Origin: Thermoproteati archaeon
GTDB lineage: Archaea > Thermoproteota > Thermoprotei_A > Marsarchaeales > UBA168
DNA length: 23,397 nt
Direction of reading: 5' to 3'
Assembly (NCBI GenBank): GCA_023256295.1
Contig: JAGDXH010000007.1
Location: 1-23,397, forward strand
Below the pieces are notes generated by a model, which was not told the DNA's origin, searched no databases, and saw only the letters and a program-made list of their open reading frames with translations. The position numbers were made by a program, and so were the translations under genes. Shown here piece after piece: positions 1-6,401 of the stretch. Within the stretch, counting starts at the first letter, position 1, and every line of letters begins with the position of its first letter.

Positions 1-203
1 GCCCCATCCCTTTGGGCGAAAGGTCCTTCCAGATCCAATCGCCTATTGGGGATTATCCTCAGTTTCCCGAGGTTATACCCATCGCGAGGGCAGGTTAACC
101 ACGCGTTACTGAGCCGTACGCCACGCGCGCAAGGGCGCGCGTCGACTTCCATGGCTTAGTCTTATCCCGATAGCAGTCAGGTCCGGCAGGATCAACCGGA
201 GTC
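1..203 (-). rRNA. 16S ribosomal RNA, 5' end (partial)
   Basis: Read on the minus strand, 200 down to 182 is the universal archaeal 16S start (TCCGGTTGATCCTGCCGGA). It is followed by typical helix sequences such as GACTAAGCCATGGAAGTC and ACGGCTCAGTAACGCGTGG. The gene runs off the left edge of the window, so only about the first 200 nt are present. The wording GACTGCTATCGGGAT just after the start resembles crenarchaeal and thaumarchaeal 16S genes, which is the main basis for the lineage guess. The exact 5' end (about 201-204) is approximate. Confidence 0.97.
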
Positions 204-384
204 GACCGTTGAAACTTTAGGGATTTGTGCGGATACCCTCCTCCGATCTGAGCATCAGCTCAGGTCGCCATCACCTAATCATATTCTCCATCGCTGGAGG
301 CGACAACTTCATCCCCGGCCATTCTCGGCCTTTGGTCGTGCCGCACCGCCGCACGGTGGAGGCAATTAATTTCCCGCCGCCCTG

Positions 385-393
385 CATTTAAGC
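385..393 (-). promoter_or_regulatory. Candidate TATA box for the rRNA transcript
   Basis: The minus strand reads GCTTAAATG, similar to other TATA-like boxes in this window. A transcript would start near 360 and give a leader of about 155 nt. A competing candidate is GTTTAAGTC at 57-65 nt farther upstream (457-465). The sequence alone does not decide between them. Confidence 0.3.
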
Positions 394-548
394 GCTTCGC
401 TGAACTCAGCGCATCACCACCCGAGCGAACTGCTCGAGGTCTCTTGGACAACCCTTGACTTAAACCCAACCCAGAGTCGCCAACCGAAAAATCGGATTTG
501 TTTCCGCCCACAAAAACCGCAACTGTCTACCACTTGATCGCAAAGGCC

Positions 549-556
549 TTATAAAA
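549..556 (+). promoter_or_regulatory. TATA box of the ABC ATPase gene
   Basis: TTATAAAA lies 28 nt before the TTG start at 577, so transcription should begin at or next to the start codon. This predicts a leaderless mRNA beginning with TTG. Confidence 0.55.
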
Positions 557-576
557 AGGGGCATGCAGAACTTGCC

Positions 577-1713
577 TTGCCCTCAGTCAAGCTCCAGAAC
601 ATCTGGAAAAGCTTCGGCAAAACGCAGGTACTAAAGGGCATAAACCTCGAAGTAAATGATGGTGAGTTCATGGTTCTTCTTGGGCCATCTGGATCTGGAA
701 AGACCACAGCTCTCAGGACCGTGGCTGGTCTTGAAGAACAAGATGCGGGTCATGTCTGGATCGGCGATAAGCTGGTAGACGATCTTGCCCCCAGGGAAAG
801 AAACATAGCCATGGTTTTCCAGAACTACGCACTCTACCCTCACAAAACAGTTAGAGAAAACATCGAGATGCCCTTGAGAGCCCAGAAGATCAGCAAGGAC
901 GTCATGGCTGAAAGCGTGGCAGATGTTGCAAAGAGACTTGAAATAAGCGACCTGCTGGACAGATACCCGCGTCAGCTGAGCGGGGGGCAGCAACAAAGGG
1001 TGGCTCTAGCAAGGGCCCTGGTGAGGAGACCGTCTGCTTTCCTTCTAGATGAACCTCTTTCCAACCTAGATGCGAAACTCAGGGTGTCTGCTAGGACGTT
1101 TCTCAAGTCCCTTCAAAAGGAAATGAAGATAACTACAATCTACGTCACGCATGATCAAGCGGAAGCCATGGCAATGGCTGACAGAATAGCCCTGATCTCA
1201 GAGGGCGCCATACAACAGGTGGGAGAGCCGGAACGTGTCTACTTTTATCCTGATAACGTTTTCGTGGCAGGCTTCCTGGGGAGCCCTTCCATAAACTTCT
1301 TCGATGCAAGACTTGAAGGACATCGGCTGACCTTTCTGGGACATGAGTTTTCACTGAAAGACGAACTAGACGTATCAGGGGAAGTAACCGTCGGGATCAG
1401 GCCCGAAGATGTCTCTCTCTCATCCTCAAACGACGGCTTGCAGGCCAAAGTCCTAGTGGTAGAACCCTTGGGGCACGAATTCATCCTAACGCTTAAGATA
1501 GGAAGCTGGGTATTCAAAAGCCGGATATTCGGAAGAGAATCACCCGCTCCAGGAGAAAACGTAAGGGTGACTTGGGACCAGCAAGCCATCATGGTCTTCC
1601 ACCAAGGAAAAAGAGTCTGGCCTCGCCTAGAGGTCAAACATCTGCGAGCCGGGTCAACCTTTCACGGCACCAAACCAAAGCCCCTTGATTATGTAGCGCT
1701 GCAGCACCGCTGA
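577..1713 (+). CDS. ABC sugar-type importer ATPase (MalK/UgpC-like)
   Basis: This 378-residue protein should energise a carbohydrate-type ABC importer by hydrolysing ATP at the inner face of the membrane. All nucleotide-binding motifs are intact: Walker A GPSGSGKTT (36-44), Q-loop FQNYALYPH (Q82), signature LSGGQQQ (134-140), Walker B FLLDEP with Glu159, and switch His192 in YVTHDQ. Residues from about 235 on form a regulatory TOBE/OB-type region containing VGIRPEDVSL, as in the MalK/UgpC family, and the length fits that family. Start is TTG; no upstream in-frame start fits the TATA box at 549-556. It most likely serves the binding protein and permease encoded on the opposite strand just downstream. 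Its last 60 nt overlap the 3' end of the convergent permease gene, so the final 20 residues may be poorly conserved. The substrate cannot be read from the sequence. Confidence 0.93.
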   Translation: MPSVKLQNIWKSFGKTQVLKGINLEVNDGEFMVLLGPSGSGKTTALRTVAGLEEQDAGHVWIGDKLVDDLAPRERNIAMVFQNYALYPHKTVRENIEMPLRAQKISKDVMAESVADVAKRLEISDLLDRYPRQLSGGQQQRVALARALVRRPSAFLLDEPLSNLDAKLRVSARTFLKSLQKEMKITTIYVTHDQAEAMAMADRIALISEGAIQQVGEPERVYFYPDNVFVAGFLGSPSINFFDARLEGHRLTFLGHEFSLKDELDVSGEVTVGIRPEDVSLSSSNDGLQAKVLVVEPLGHEFILTLKIGSWVFKSRIFGRESPAPGENVRVTWDQQAIMVFHQGKRVWPRLEVKHLRAGSTFHGTKPKPLDYVALQHR

Positions 1714-3468
1714 GGCCACGATCACGGGAATCGAAACCAACAAACCAGCGGCTGAAAGCATGGCGTAGTTTATTGGATGCCCAGCCCCGAAGGTCACGCC
1801 TATTGCAACGAATACAGTAGCCGTCTCTGCCCCCGTTGGCGGAAAGTTGAAGAGATAAGGTGTCTGTCCAAGCGTAAGCGCGAACATGAACTCGCTGTAA
1901 CTTGCAAGGATTGAGAAGAAGGCCACGACCGCAAGTGCTGGTCTGATTATGGGCAATATCACGTCAAAAAATGCGCCTATCCTGCTCTTCCCGTCTATTA
2001 GAGCTGCCTCGTCAACCTCTCTCGGGACGTCGTTGTAGAAACCCACCAGTATCCAAACTGCCAAGGGGAGCGTAAAGATCGGATATACCAGCATCAACGC
2101 CCACCACGTGTTCATCAAGCCAACGCGACTCACAAGAGAGTAAAGTGGGACAAGAAAAACTATGGATGGTATCGCGTAAACGTATAGGTTCCATGCCAAT
2201 ATCTTGGTTCCTCCCACCTTGTACCTGGCTATGGCATAGGCCGCAGGAGCAGCCACAAGCATGGTGATAACCGCCACGACGGGAGCAACAACAAGGCTAC
2301 TCGCCAAGTAACCGGCACCTTGTCTTATCGCTGCAACATAGTTCTCCAGCCCAATGCTGCTTGGAAGTAAAGACGTGATGACCCCAGAGGTGTTGAGACT
2401 GGTGACGAAGGCCCACGCGAGTGGGAACAAAGACATGAAGGCCGCCGCAAGGAGGACGACGTATGATGACCATAGCGAAACCGAGGGAGGCACGTTAAAC
2501 GAGGGAATCTTAGCCCAAGAGAGAAGTCCCTTTAGGACTTTCTTGGATCTCTTCTTCAAACCCTGCCACATGTTTTTGCCTTCACTGGAGAGACCCAGCC
2601 TGTCTCTGAGCCCTATGGCGCTTACAAAGAACATGGCAAAGACCGTCGCTATAACTGCTATCACCATTATGCCAGCCATGGCCACCCCCTGAAATCCGGG
2701 AATGAAGGCAAAGTCGTAAGAAAAGTACATCAACAACGCGTTTGCCGGGTTAAAGCCCCCTTGGTCTACCATGAAGAGCACGTCGAAAACCCTGAAGGAA
2801 TTTATCAACGCAAGTATGAAGGAGACCGCGAAGGCAGGAAGTATCATTGGAAGTGTGACCTCTTGGAATGCCTCCGATGTGGAAAGACCATCGACTTTCG
2901 CGGCTTCTTTGAGCTGGGGCGGTATTGACTGGACTCCAGCCAACATCAGCAAAAAAGTGAAGGGAGCTGTTTGCCAAATAGTTATCACGGCTAGGCTGAA
3001 GAGCTCCAACTTGGGGTCAGCCAACCATCCGACGTTGCCAAAGCCCAAAGCTTTAGTCAAAAAGTCAAGTGGGCCGACGTAAGGAGCCATTATGACCTCC
3101 CAGATCGCCCCAACTACTACGGCTGGAAGTATCATGGGAGACATCAGAGCAGTCGTGAAAAATGACTTGGCCCGGCTGACCCTATCAAGGGCAAGAGCCA
3201 AAACGAGACCCAAAGCCATGTCCGCCAACACTACGGCAGCCACGAAGAGCAAAGTATTGACAAAAGTCTGCCAGAAAAACGGATCCGCGACTAGCAACTC
3301 ATAGTTCCGAAGTCCTACGAGTCCTCCGAAACCATAAGACAGGGTTACCTTTGAGAAGCTGAGCAAGGCTGAGTCGAAAATCGGATAACCCGTGAAAAAC
3401 AACAAGTATGCTACTAGAGGTAAGACGAGAAGAAAAGCTGCGTGCCTCTCAGTCCAGCTACCCCTCAA
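1654..3468 (-). CDS. Fused two-domain ABC permease (MalF-MalG-like)
   Basis: This 604-residue membrane protein contains two complete binding-protein-dependent permease domains. Domain 1 (about 1-290) carries the ATPase-contacting EAA loop EAAKVDGLSTSEAF starting at residue 188. Domain 2 (about 330-604) carries a second, EAALIDGKSRIGAF, starting at 487. A charged, Lys-rich linker (about 296-322) joins them. In most carbohydrate importers these are two genes, so this is a natural MalF-MalG type fusion; each half has the usual size and about six hydrophobic segments. Translation probably starts at TTG 3468, inside the last codons of the binding-protein gene (11-nt overlap), indicating translational coupling. 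The 3' end overlaps the convergent ATPase gene. The fusion is read through one open frame with no sign of a recent frameshift. Confidence 0.92.
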   Translation of the reverse strand: MRGSWTERHAAFLLVLPLVAYLLFFTGYPIFDSALLSFSKVTLSYGFGGLVGLRNYELLVADPFFWQTFVNTLLFVAAVVLADMALGLVLALALDRVSRAKSFFTTALMSPMILPAVVVGAIWEVIMAPYVGPLDFLTKALGFGNVGWLADPKLELFSLAVITIWQTAPFTFLLMLAGVQSIPPQLKEAAKVDGLSTSEAFQEVTLPMILPAFAVSFILALINSFRVFDVLFMVDQGGFNPANALLMYFSYDFAFIPGFQGVAMAGIMVIAVIATVFAMFFVSAIGLRDRLGLSSEGKNMWQGLKKRSKKVLKGLLSWAKIPSFNVPPSVSLWSSYVVLLAAAFMSLFPLAWAFVTSLNTSGVITSLLPSSIGLENYVAAIRQGAGYLASSLVVAPVVAVITMLVAAPAAYAIARYKVGGTKILAWNLYVYAIPSIVFLVPLYSLVSRVGLMNTWWALMLVYPIFTLPLAVWILVGFYNDVPREVDEAALIDGKSRIGAFFDVILPIIRPALAVVAFFSILASYSEFMFALTLGQTPYLFNFPPTGAETATVFVAIGVTFGAGHPINYAMLSAAGLLVSIPVIVASAVLQRYIIKGLWFGAVKG

Positions 3469-4900
3469 CCGATCGTTCCACCAGCTTTAGAGCAGAAGCC
3501 CACTGAGAGGCAGCTGTCTGCAACGCCACCTGAGGGCTGATCGTTGCACCGCTTATGTAGTTATTGATGGCATCGTTGAACTCAGGAACGAGGACGGTTG
3601 AGGATATGGAAAGGAAAGGTGGGTTCGCATACGCCACCAACGTACCCTTGTATTGCAAAGAGATAAAGGAAGCTATGGTGTTGTTCTTGCCAAGCTGTTG
3701 CAGTGCTCCGAGCTCCGTTGGTACAAATCCACCCGCATAGTACTCCTTCACAGCTTCGGCGTTAGAGGTCAGAAACTCCAAGAATTGGAACGCAGCGGTC
3801 TTGTTGCTGGCATACTTGGCGATGCCCATGATGCAACCACCAGCCTCGGTATACCCTCCGGGCAGAAGCGCCTCGCCAACTTTTCCAGCAACGGCTGGAA
3901 AGACCTTCGAGTTGTTGAACGAAGATGCATACTCAGTCCAACCTATTTCAGCAGCTGCCTTCCCACTCCCGAATATGGACTCAAGCGTATTGTAATTCAC
4001 CACTTCTATGCTGGGTAAAGGATCTCCGTACTCCACCAGTTGCTTGTATATCTCCAGTGCTGCAACTCCATCTGGACCTGCGAAGTCTGGCTGCCCAGAC
4101 ACGGTGAACATTACGTTGTAACCAGGCAGACCGCCCTTCGTGCCCCCGTTTAATGAAGAGTTGGATCTATACCACCAGTAAAAGACTGCTGGAAAGGCGT
4201 CTATCATGCCATGGCTTGGATTATCATCAATCAGCATCCCATATTGCGCCAAGCCCTTGCTCAGCACGAATTGATCAGCCCAGATGGCCTCTGTCCAATT
4301 CGACCACTGGGTGGGATTAAAGGGAGCGTGGTATTCGGCCTCGAACTCCTTTGCAAGGGTCTCGTTGTCAAAGATGCTCTTGAGGTAATACAGCGTGTAT
4401 ATGCTCGTGTCGATTGGAAAACCGATTATCTCCGTGCTCTTAGACGTAGCGTTGTAGTACTCAGCACCCGAAGAAAGCATCCCCTGCGCAAAGTTGGACA
4501 TGTTATATCCAGATGAGGAGATCATGGCGTTAAGCGGAAGCACGTAGGAAGCGATTGGACCCGACGACGTGGGACTCCACGTGAATATGTCGTACGAGGA
4601 AGCATTTACCTGAGACTCAGCAACAGTCTCCTTCTCAAGGTAGTTTCCAAACGTCGTTATGATCAAGTTGATGTGAACGTCTGGATGAAGAGCTTCGTAA
4701 TCATCTGCTGCGACTTGTACGGTTCTCTGGTTCCACCCACCTACAACCACTATGTTAAGTGTTATCCCCGATGTCTTGGAGGGCTTTCTTGACCCCTGAT
4801 AAGCCATGTAGCCGCCTACACCAGCCAACAAAACGATTAGGATGATCAATATGGAAAAAATTGCCCCGCGCGTAGATACAGCCTTCCGCGCTTTATACAT
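3458..4900 (-). CDS. Extracellular solute-binding protein of the sugar-type ABC importer
   Basis: This 480-residue protein is a family-1 type extracellular binding protein, which captures substrate outside the cell and hands it to the permease encoded next. It has one hydrophobic segment at the N-terminus (about 15-33) preceded by basic residues (RKAVSTRG), then a large polar domain rich in Asn/Ser/Thr with many N-glycosylation-type sequons. The basic stretch directly followed by a hydrophobic helix resembles class III (pilin-like) signal sequences known from Sulfolobus sugar-binding proteins; there is no lipobox Cys. Start is ATG at 4900 with a TATA-like box about 20 nt upstream, consistent with a leaderless mRNA. 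It is first gene of the operon with the fused permease. The substrate is unknown; a sugar or oligosaccharide is the family-based guess. Confidence 0.88.
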   Translation of the reverse strand: MYKARKAVSTRGAIFSILIILIVLLAGVGGYMAYQGSRKPSKTSGITLNIVVVGGWNQRTVQVAADDYEALHPDVHINLIITTFGNYLEKETVAESQVNASSYDIFTWSPTSSGPIASYVLPLNAMISSSGYNMSNFAQGMLSSGAEYYNATSKSTEIIGFPIDTSIYTLYYLKSIFDNETLAKEFEAEYHAPFNPTQWSNWTEAIWADQFVLSKGLAQYGMLIDDNPSHGMIDAFPAVFYWWYRSNSSLNGGTKGGLPGYNVMFTVSGQPDFAGPDGVAALEIYKQLVEYGDPLPSIEVVNYNTLESIFGSGKAAAEIGWTEYASSFNNSKVFPAVAGKVGEALLPGGYTEAGGCIMGIAKYASNKTAAFQFLEFLTSNAEAVKEYYAGGFVPTELGALQQLGKNNTIASFISLQYKGTLVAYANPPFLSISSTVLVPEFNDAINNYISGATISPQVALQTAASQWASALKLVERSVEG

Positions 4901-4917
4901 GTTTGTTTCGTCTCCGA

Positions 4918-4927
4918 GATATATAAG
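4918..4927 (-). promoter_or_regulatory. TATA box of the binding-protein/permease operon
   Basis: The minus strand reads CTTATATATC, about 18-27 nt before the ATG at 4900. The position predicts transcription starting at or just before the start codon. Confidence 0.55.
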
Positions 4928-5054
4928 TGTATGGCACCTTCTTCCTTGCCCGACACCAACATCAGCAAAAAGGTAGCTTCTTCACCAAGCAGGTTTCAGG
5001 GCGCAGAACCCTTCCCGGACGTCGCATTAGCGCCTCTCCGCCTTCAGAAAGACA
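4928..5054. other. Non-coding stretch between binding-protein promoter and phosphoribosyltransferase promoter
   Basis: An open frame crosses this stretch, but its residues look random and it precedes the likely TATA box of the next gene. I see no RNA gene, repeat or clear regulatory element in it. Confidence 0.45.
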
Positions 5055-5073
5055 TTTATCGAAGATCGATAAA
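5055..5073 (+). promoter_or_regulatory. Inverted repeat overlapping the TATA-like box of the phosphoribosyltransferase gene
   Basis: The sequence tttatcgaagatcgataaa is a perfect 8-bp inverted repeat with a 3-nt centre. Its left arm is also the best TATA-like element for the ATG at 5086 (centre to start about 28 nt). A protein bound here would block TBP or polymerase, so it looks like a repressor operator. The gene's own C-terminal winged-helix-like region makes autoregulation possible, but this is inference. Confidence 0.4.
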
Positions 5074-5085
5074 ACTCTGTCCGAA

Positions 5086-5781
5086 ATGGTGGAAAAAATC
5101 CCATGCCGCATGCTGTCGTGGAAAGACGTCCAGGCCATGAGCCTCGACCTCGCGAAGAAAGTACAATCGGCTGGTTTCAAGCCAGACGTCATAGTCGCAG
5201 TTGCTCGCGGAGGACTTATAGGAGCGAGGTTGGTCGCTGACGTCCTCGGGGTACCGGATTTCACGTGCCTACGCATAGCCCATTGGGGAGAGACCGCCGT
5301 GAGAGGAAAGGAAGCCGTCCTGGAAAGAGGGATAGGAGGAAGCGTCGAAGGCAAGAACGTTCTTCTGGTCGACGATATAACTGATACGGGAAAGAGCCTA
5401 AGTGTCGCGAAGTCCTACCTTGAAACGCTGAAGCCCGCTCAGGTCAAGACGGCGGCGCTTCAGCACATAAGTGGATCCAGTTTTCGCCCAGATTTCTTTG
5501 GAAAGGAGGAAAAAAAGTGGGCTTGGTTCAGCTATCCGTGGAACAGGTGGGAAGACTTGCGCAGCTTAACCAAAAGATTGATGTTAGAAACAGGAAAAAC
5601 TTTGACCATTGATGAAATCCAGGCCGGGTTCAAACAGTACTTTGGGATAGAGTTAAGCCGTACTCTAGTGAAAAGAACTCTAAGAGATCTGCAAGAGAAG
5701 GGCTTCGGACAGATCAAATCAAATGCATTTGAACTTCAAGAAGTGGGCCCGCGGCGAGTTTCACCCCCTTTTGGGCTTTGA
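5086..5781 (+). CDS. Purine-type phosphoribosyltransferase with C-terminal winged-helix-like region
   Basis: This 231-residue protein belongs to the type I phosphoribosyltransferases, which join a base and PRPP to give a nucleotide. The PRPP loop is VLLVDDITDTGKSL (about 92-105), preceded by the conserved IVAVARGGLIGARL (36-49). The overall pattern resembles archaeal hypoxanthine/xanthine enzymes (COG2236 type). Residues about 161-217 read as a helix-turn-helix-like extension (TIDEIQAGFKQYFGIEL then RTLVKRTLRDLQEKG), suggesting DNA binding. The open frame extends up to 4927, but its first 53 residues look non-coding and lie upstream of the TATA-like box, so ATG 5086 is preferred; ATG 5110 is possible. 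The last 12 residues are encoded by the antisense of the tRNA-Ile gene, so the true functional C-terminus may end before them. Confidence 0.82.
   Translation: MVEKIPCRMLSWKDVQAMSLDLAKKVQSAGFKPDVIVAVARGGLIGARLVADVLGVPDFTCLRIAHWGETAVRGKEAVLERGIGGSVEGKNVLLVDDITDTGKSLSVAKSYLETLKPAQVKTAALQHISGSSFRPDFFGKEEKKWAWFSYPWNRWEDLRSLTKRLMLETGKTLTIDEIQAGFKQYFGIELSRTLVKRTLRDLQEKGFGQIKSNAFELQEVGPRRVSPPFGL
5758..5776 (-). other. tRNA intron 3 (T-loop, 59/60)
   Basis: The 19-nt intron GCCCAAAAGGGGGTGAAAC lies in a full bulge-helix-bulge. The outer helix is the T-stem CGGCG/CGCCG, the central helix TTCA/TGAA, the bulges AAG and ACT, and the inner helix CCC/GGG. Removal restores TTCAAAT exactly. Confidence 0.9.
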
Positions 5782-5798
5782 ACGCCGGACCTTTCGAT

Positions 5799-5815
5799 CT
5801 CTGACCCAGCAGGGC
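5799..5815 (-). other. tRNA intron 2 (canonical 37/38)
   Basis: The 17-nt intron GCCCTGCTGGGTCAGAG lies in a full bulge-helix-bulge. The outer helix is TTCGA/TCGAA, the central 4-bp helix CTGA/TCAG, the bulges TAG and AGA, and the inner helix CCC/GGG. Cutting after the second bulge base gives the mature loop CTGATAA. Confidence 0.88.
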
Positions 5816-5820
5816 TATCA

Positions 5821-5834
5821 GTTTCGTCCCGACG
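5821..5834 (-). other. tRNA intron 1 (anticodon loop, non-canonical)
   Basis: The 14-nt intron CGTCGGGACGAAAC splits nucleotides 32 and 33. The 4-bp helix TTCG/CGAA is flanked by 3-nt bulges ACC and ACT, each cut after its second base, but on the inner side there is only a loop and no second helix. This is a relaxed bulge-helix-loop form. The CGAA arm pairs with bases of the mature anticodon stem. Confidence 0.75.
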
Positions 5835-5912
5835 GTCGAACGCTCTAACCATGCTGAGCTACGGGCCCATGGCGCATGACGCCATTTCAAAGTTTTATGC
5901 GATATTTATCCC

Positions 5913-6401
5913 TTGCGGCCAGATGAAATTTCTAGAAAAGCATATGAGCTGATGCATAATTCGGGTATGCTTTCGGCAAAGGAAATCATGAGCGCTTTGG
6001 GAAAAGAGGTCTCGATAAACCCCTTCAGGGAAGATCAGATCGGGCCTGCAAGTTACGACTTGACCTCCTCGCAAGAACTAACGATCAGCCCTCACCATTG
6101 GCAGCTGACCTCGACCTCGGAACGCGTGAGCCTTGGAATCGACTTAGCTGCATCCCTGTTCATAAGGTCTTCTTTTGCGAGGGAGGGCCTGTTTGCCAGC
6201 TTGGCACTGGTAGACCCTGGCTTTGATGGAAACCTGACCATCTCGATTTTTAACGGAGGCGACAAGGACGTAGTTATTCACAAAGGGGAAAGGTTTCTGC
6301 AGATATCTTTTTTCCGGCTTGGAACCCCCACGAACAAACCGTATGCTGGAAGATACCAGCACAGCTTAGGCACCGTTGAAAGCAGGAGGGAAAAATCATG
6401 A
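5913..6401 (+). CDS. dCTP deaminase/dUTPase-fold protein, probably dUTPase-like
   Basis: This protein (162 residues from TTG 5913) belongs to the dCTP deaminase/dUTPase superfamily, which keeps uracil out of DNA. It has GPASYDL (44-50), the phosphate-binding IRSSFAREGL (84-93), LVDPGFDGNL (99-108) and a C-terminal Gly/Tyr tail (YAGRYQHS). In dCTP deaminases the motif after DPGFxG contains a catalytic Glu (LEF/LEL); here that position is Ser111. Asp101, which aligns with the water-activating Asp of dUTPases, is kept. A dUTPase or other non-deaminating role is therefore more likely than dCTP deamination. The start is uncertain: ATG 5952 or ATG 5967 (MLSAKEI, like the usual family N-terminus) also fit, with TATA-like TTTTATGC/ATATTTAT at 5892-5909. 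It is translationally coupled to the next gene by ATGA. Confidence 0.8.
   Translation: MRPDEISRKAYELMHNSGMLSAKEIMSALGKEVSINPFREDQIGPASYDLTSSQELTISPHHWQLTSTSERVSLGIDLAASLFIRSSFAREGLFASLALVDPGFDGNLTISIFNGGDKDVVIHKGERFLQISFFRLGTPTNKPYAGRYQHSLGTVESRREKS
6385..6390 (+). promoter_or_regulatory. Shine-Dalgarno site of the HTH phosphoribosyltransferase gene
   Basis: GGAGGG lies 7 nt before ATG 6398, inside the upstream gene. It shows that internal operon genes use ribosome binding sites while first genes appear leaderless. Confidence 0.6.

Larger units (their letters stand above)
204..576 (-). other. 16S rRNA leader and divergent promoter region (no gene)
   Basis: There is no convincing coding sequence here. 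Viewed on the minus strand it should contain the rRNA promoter and pre-16S leader. Short hairpins are visible: CTGAGC/GCTCAG (248-253 with 258-263), CGAGC/GCTCG (422-426 with 432-436) and CCGA/TCGG (484-487 with 492-495). One strand of the pre-16S processing stem must lie here, but its partner downstream of 16S is outside the window, so it cannot be identified. The right end holds the promoter of the ABC ATPase gene on the plus strand. Confidence 0.6.
5744..5868 (-). tRNA. tRNA-Ile(GAU) with three introns
   Basis: The precursor is 125 nt; removing introns of 14, 17 and 19 nt leaves 75 nt with every expected tRNA element. These are acceptor GGGCCCG/CGGGCCC with discriminator A (5744), D-stem GCTC/GAGC, anticodon stem TTCGA/TCGAA with loop CTGATAA (anticodon GAT at 5819-5817), variable AGGTC, and T-stem CGGCG/CGCCG with the perfect loop TTCAAAT. 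The acceptor and loop match archaeal tRNA-Ile(GAU). Intron positions: 5821-5834 (after nucleotide 32), 5799-5815 (canonical, after 37) and 5758-5776 (T-loop, after 59). The last two form textbook bulge-helix-bulge motifs. No CCA is encoded. The gene is antisense to, and overlaps by 38 nt, the end of the phosphoribosyltransferase gene. Confidence 0.93.

Noticed and set aside
4927..5085. N-terminal extension of the phosphoribosyltransferase frame (53 residues from GTG 4927)
   Set aside because: Residues look random, lie upstream of the TATA-like box and would exceed the family's usual start; ATG 5086 fits better.
5817..5836. Reading the tRNA as tRNA-Asp (GTC) with one 31-nt intron
   Set aside because: It would need C at position 33, the acceptor and discriminator A match tRNA-Ile, and the double-intron reading gives perfect motifs.
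5899..5912. Third copy of the nrdD/btuF dyad at the dUTPase-fold promoter (gatatttatccc)
   Set aside because: Only one half-site resembles it; spacing and the GGATA arm are missing.
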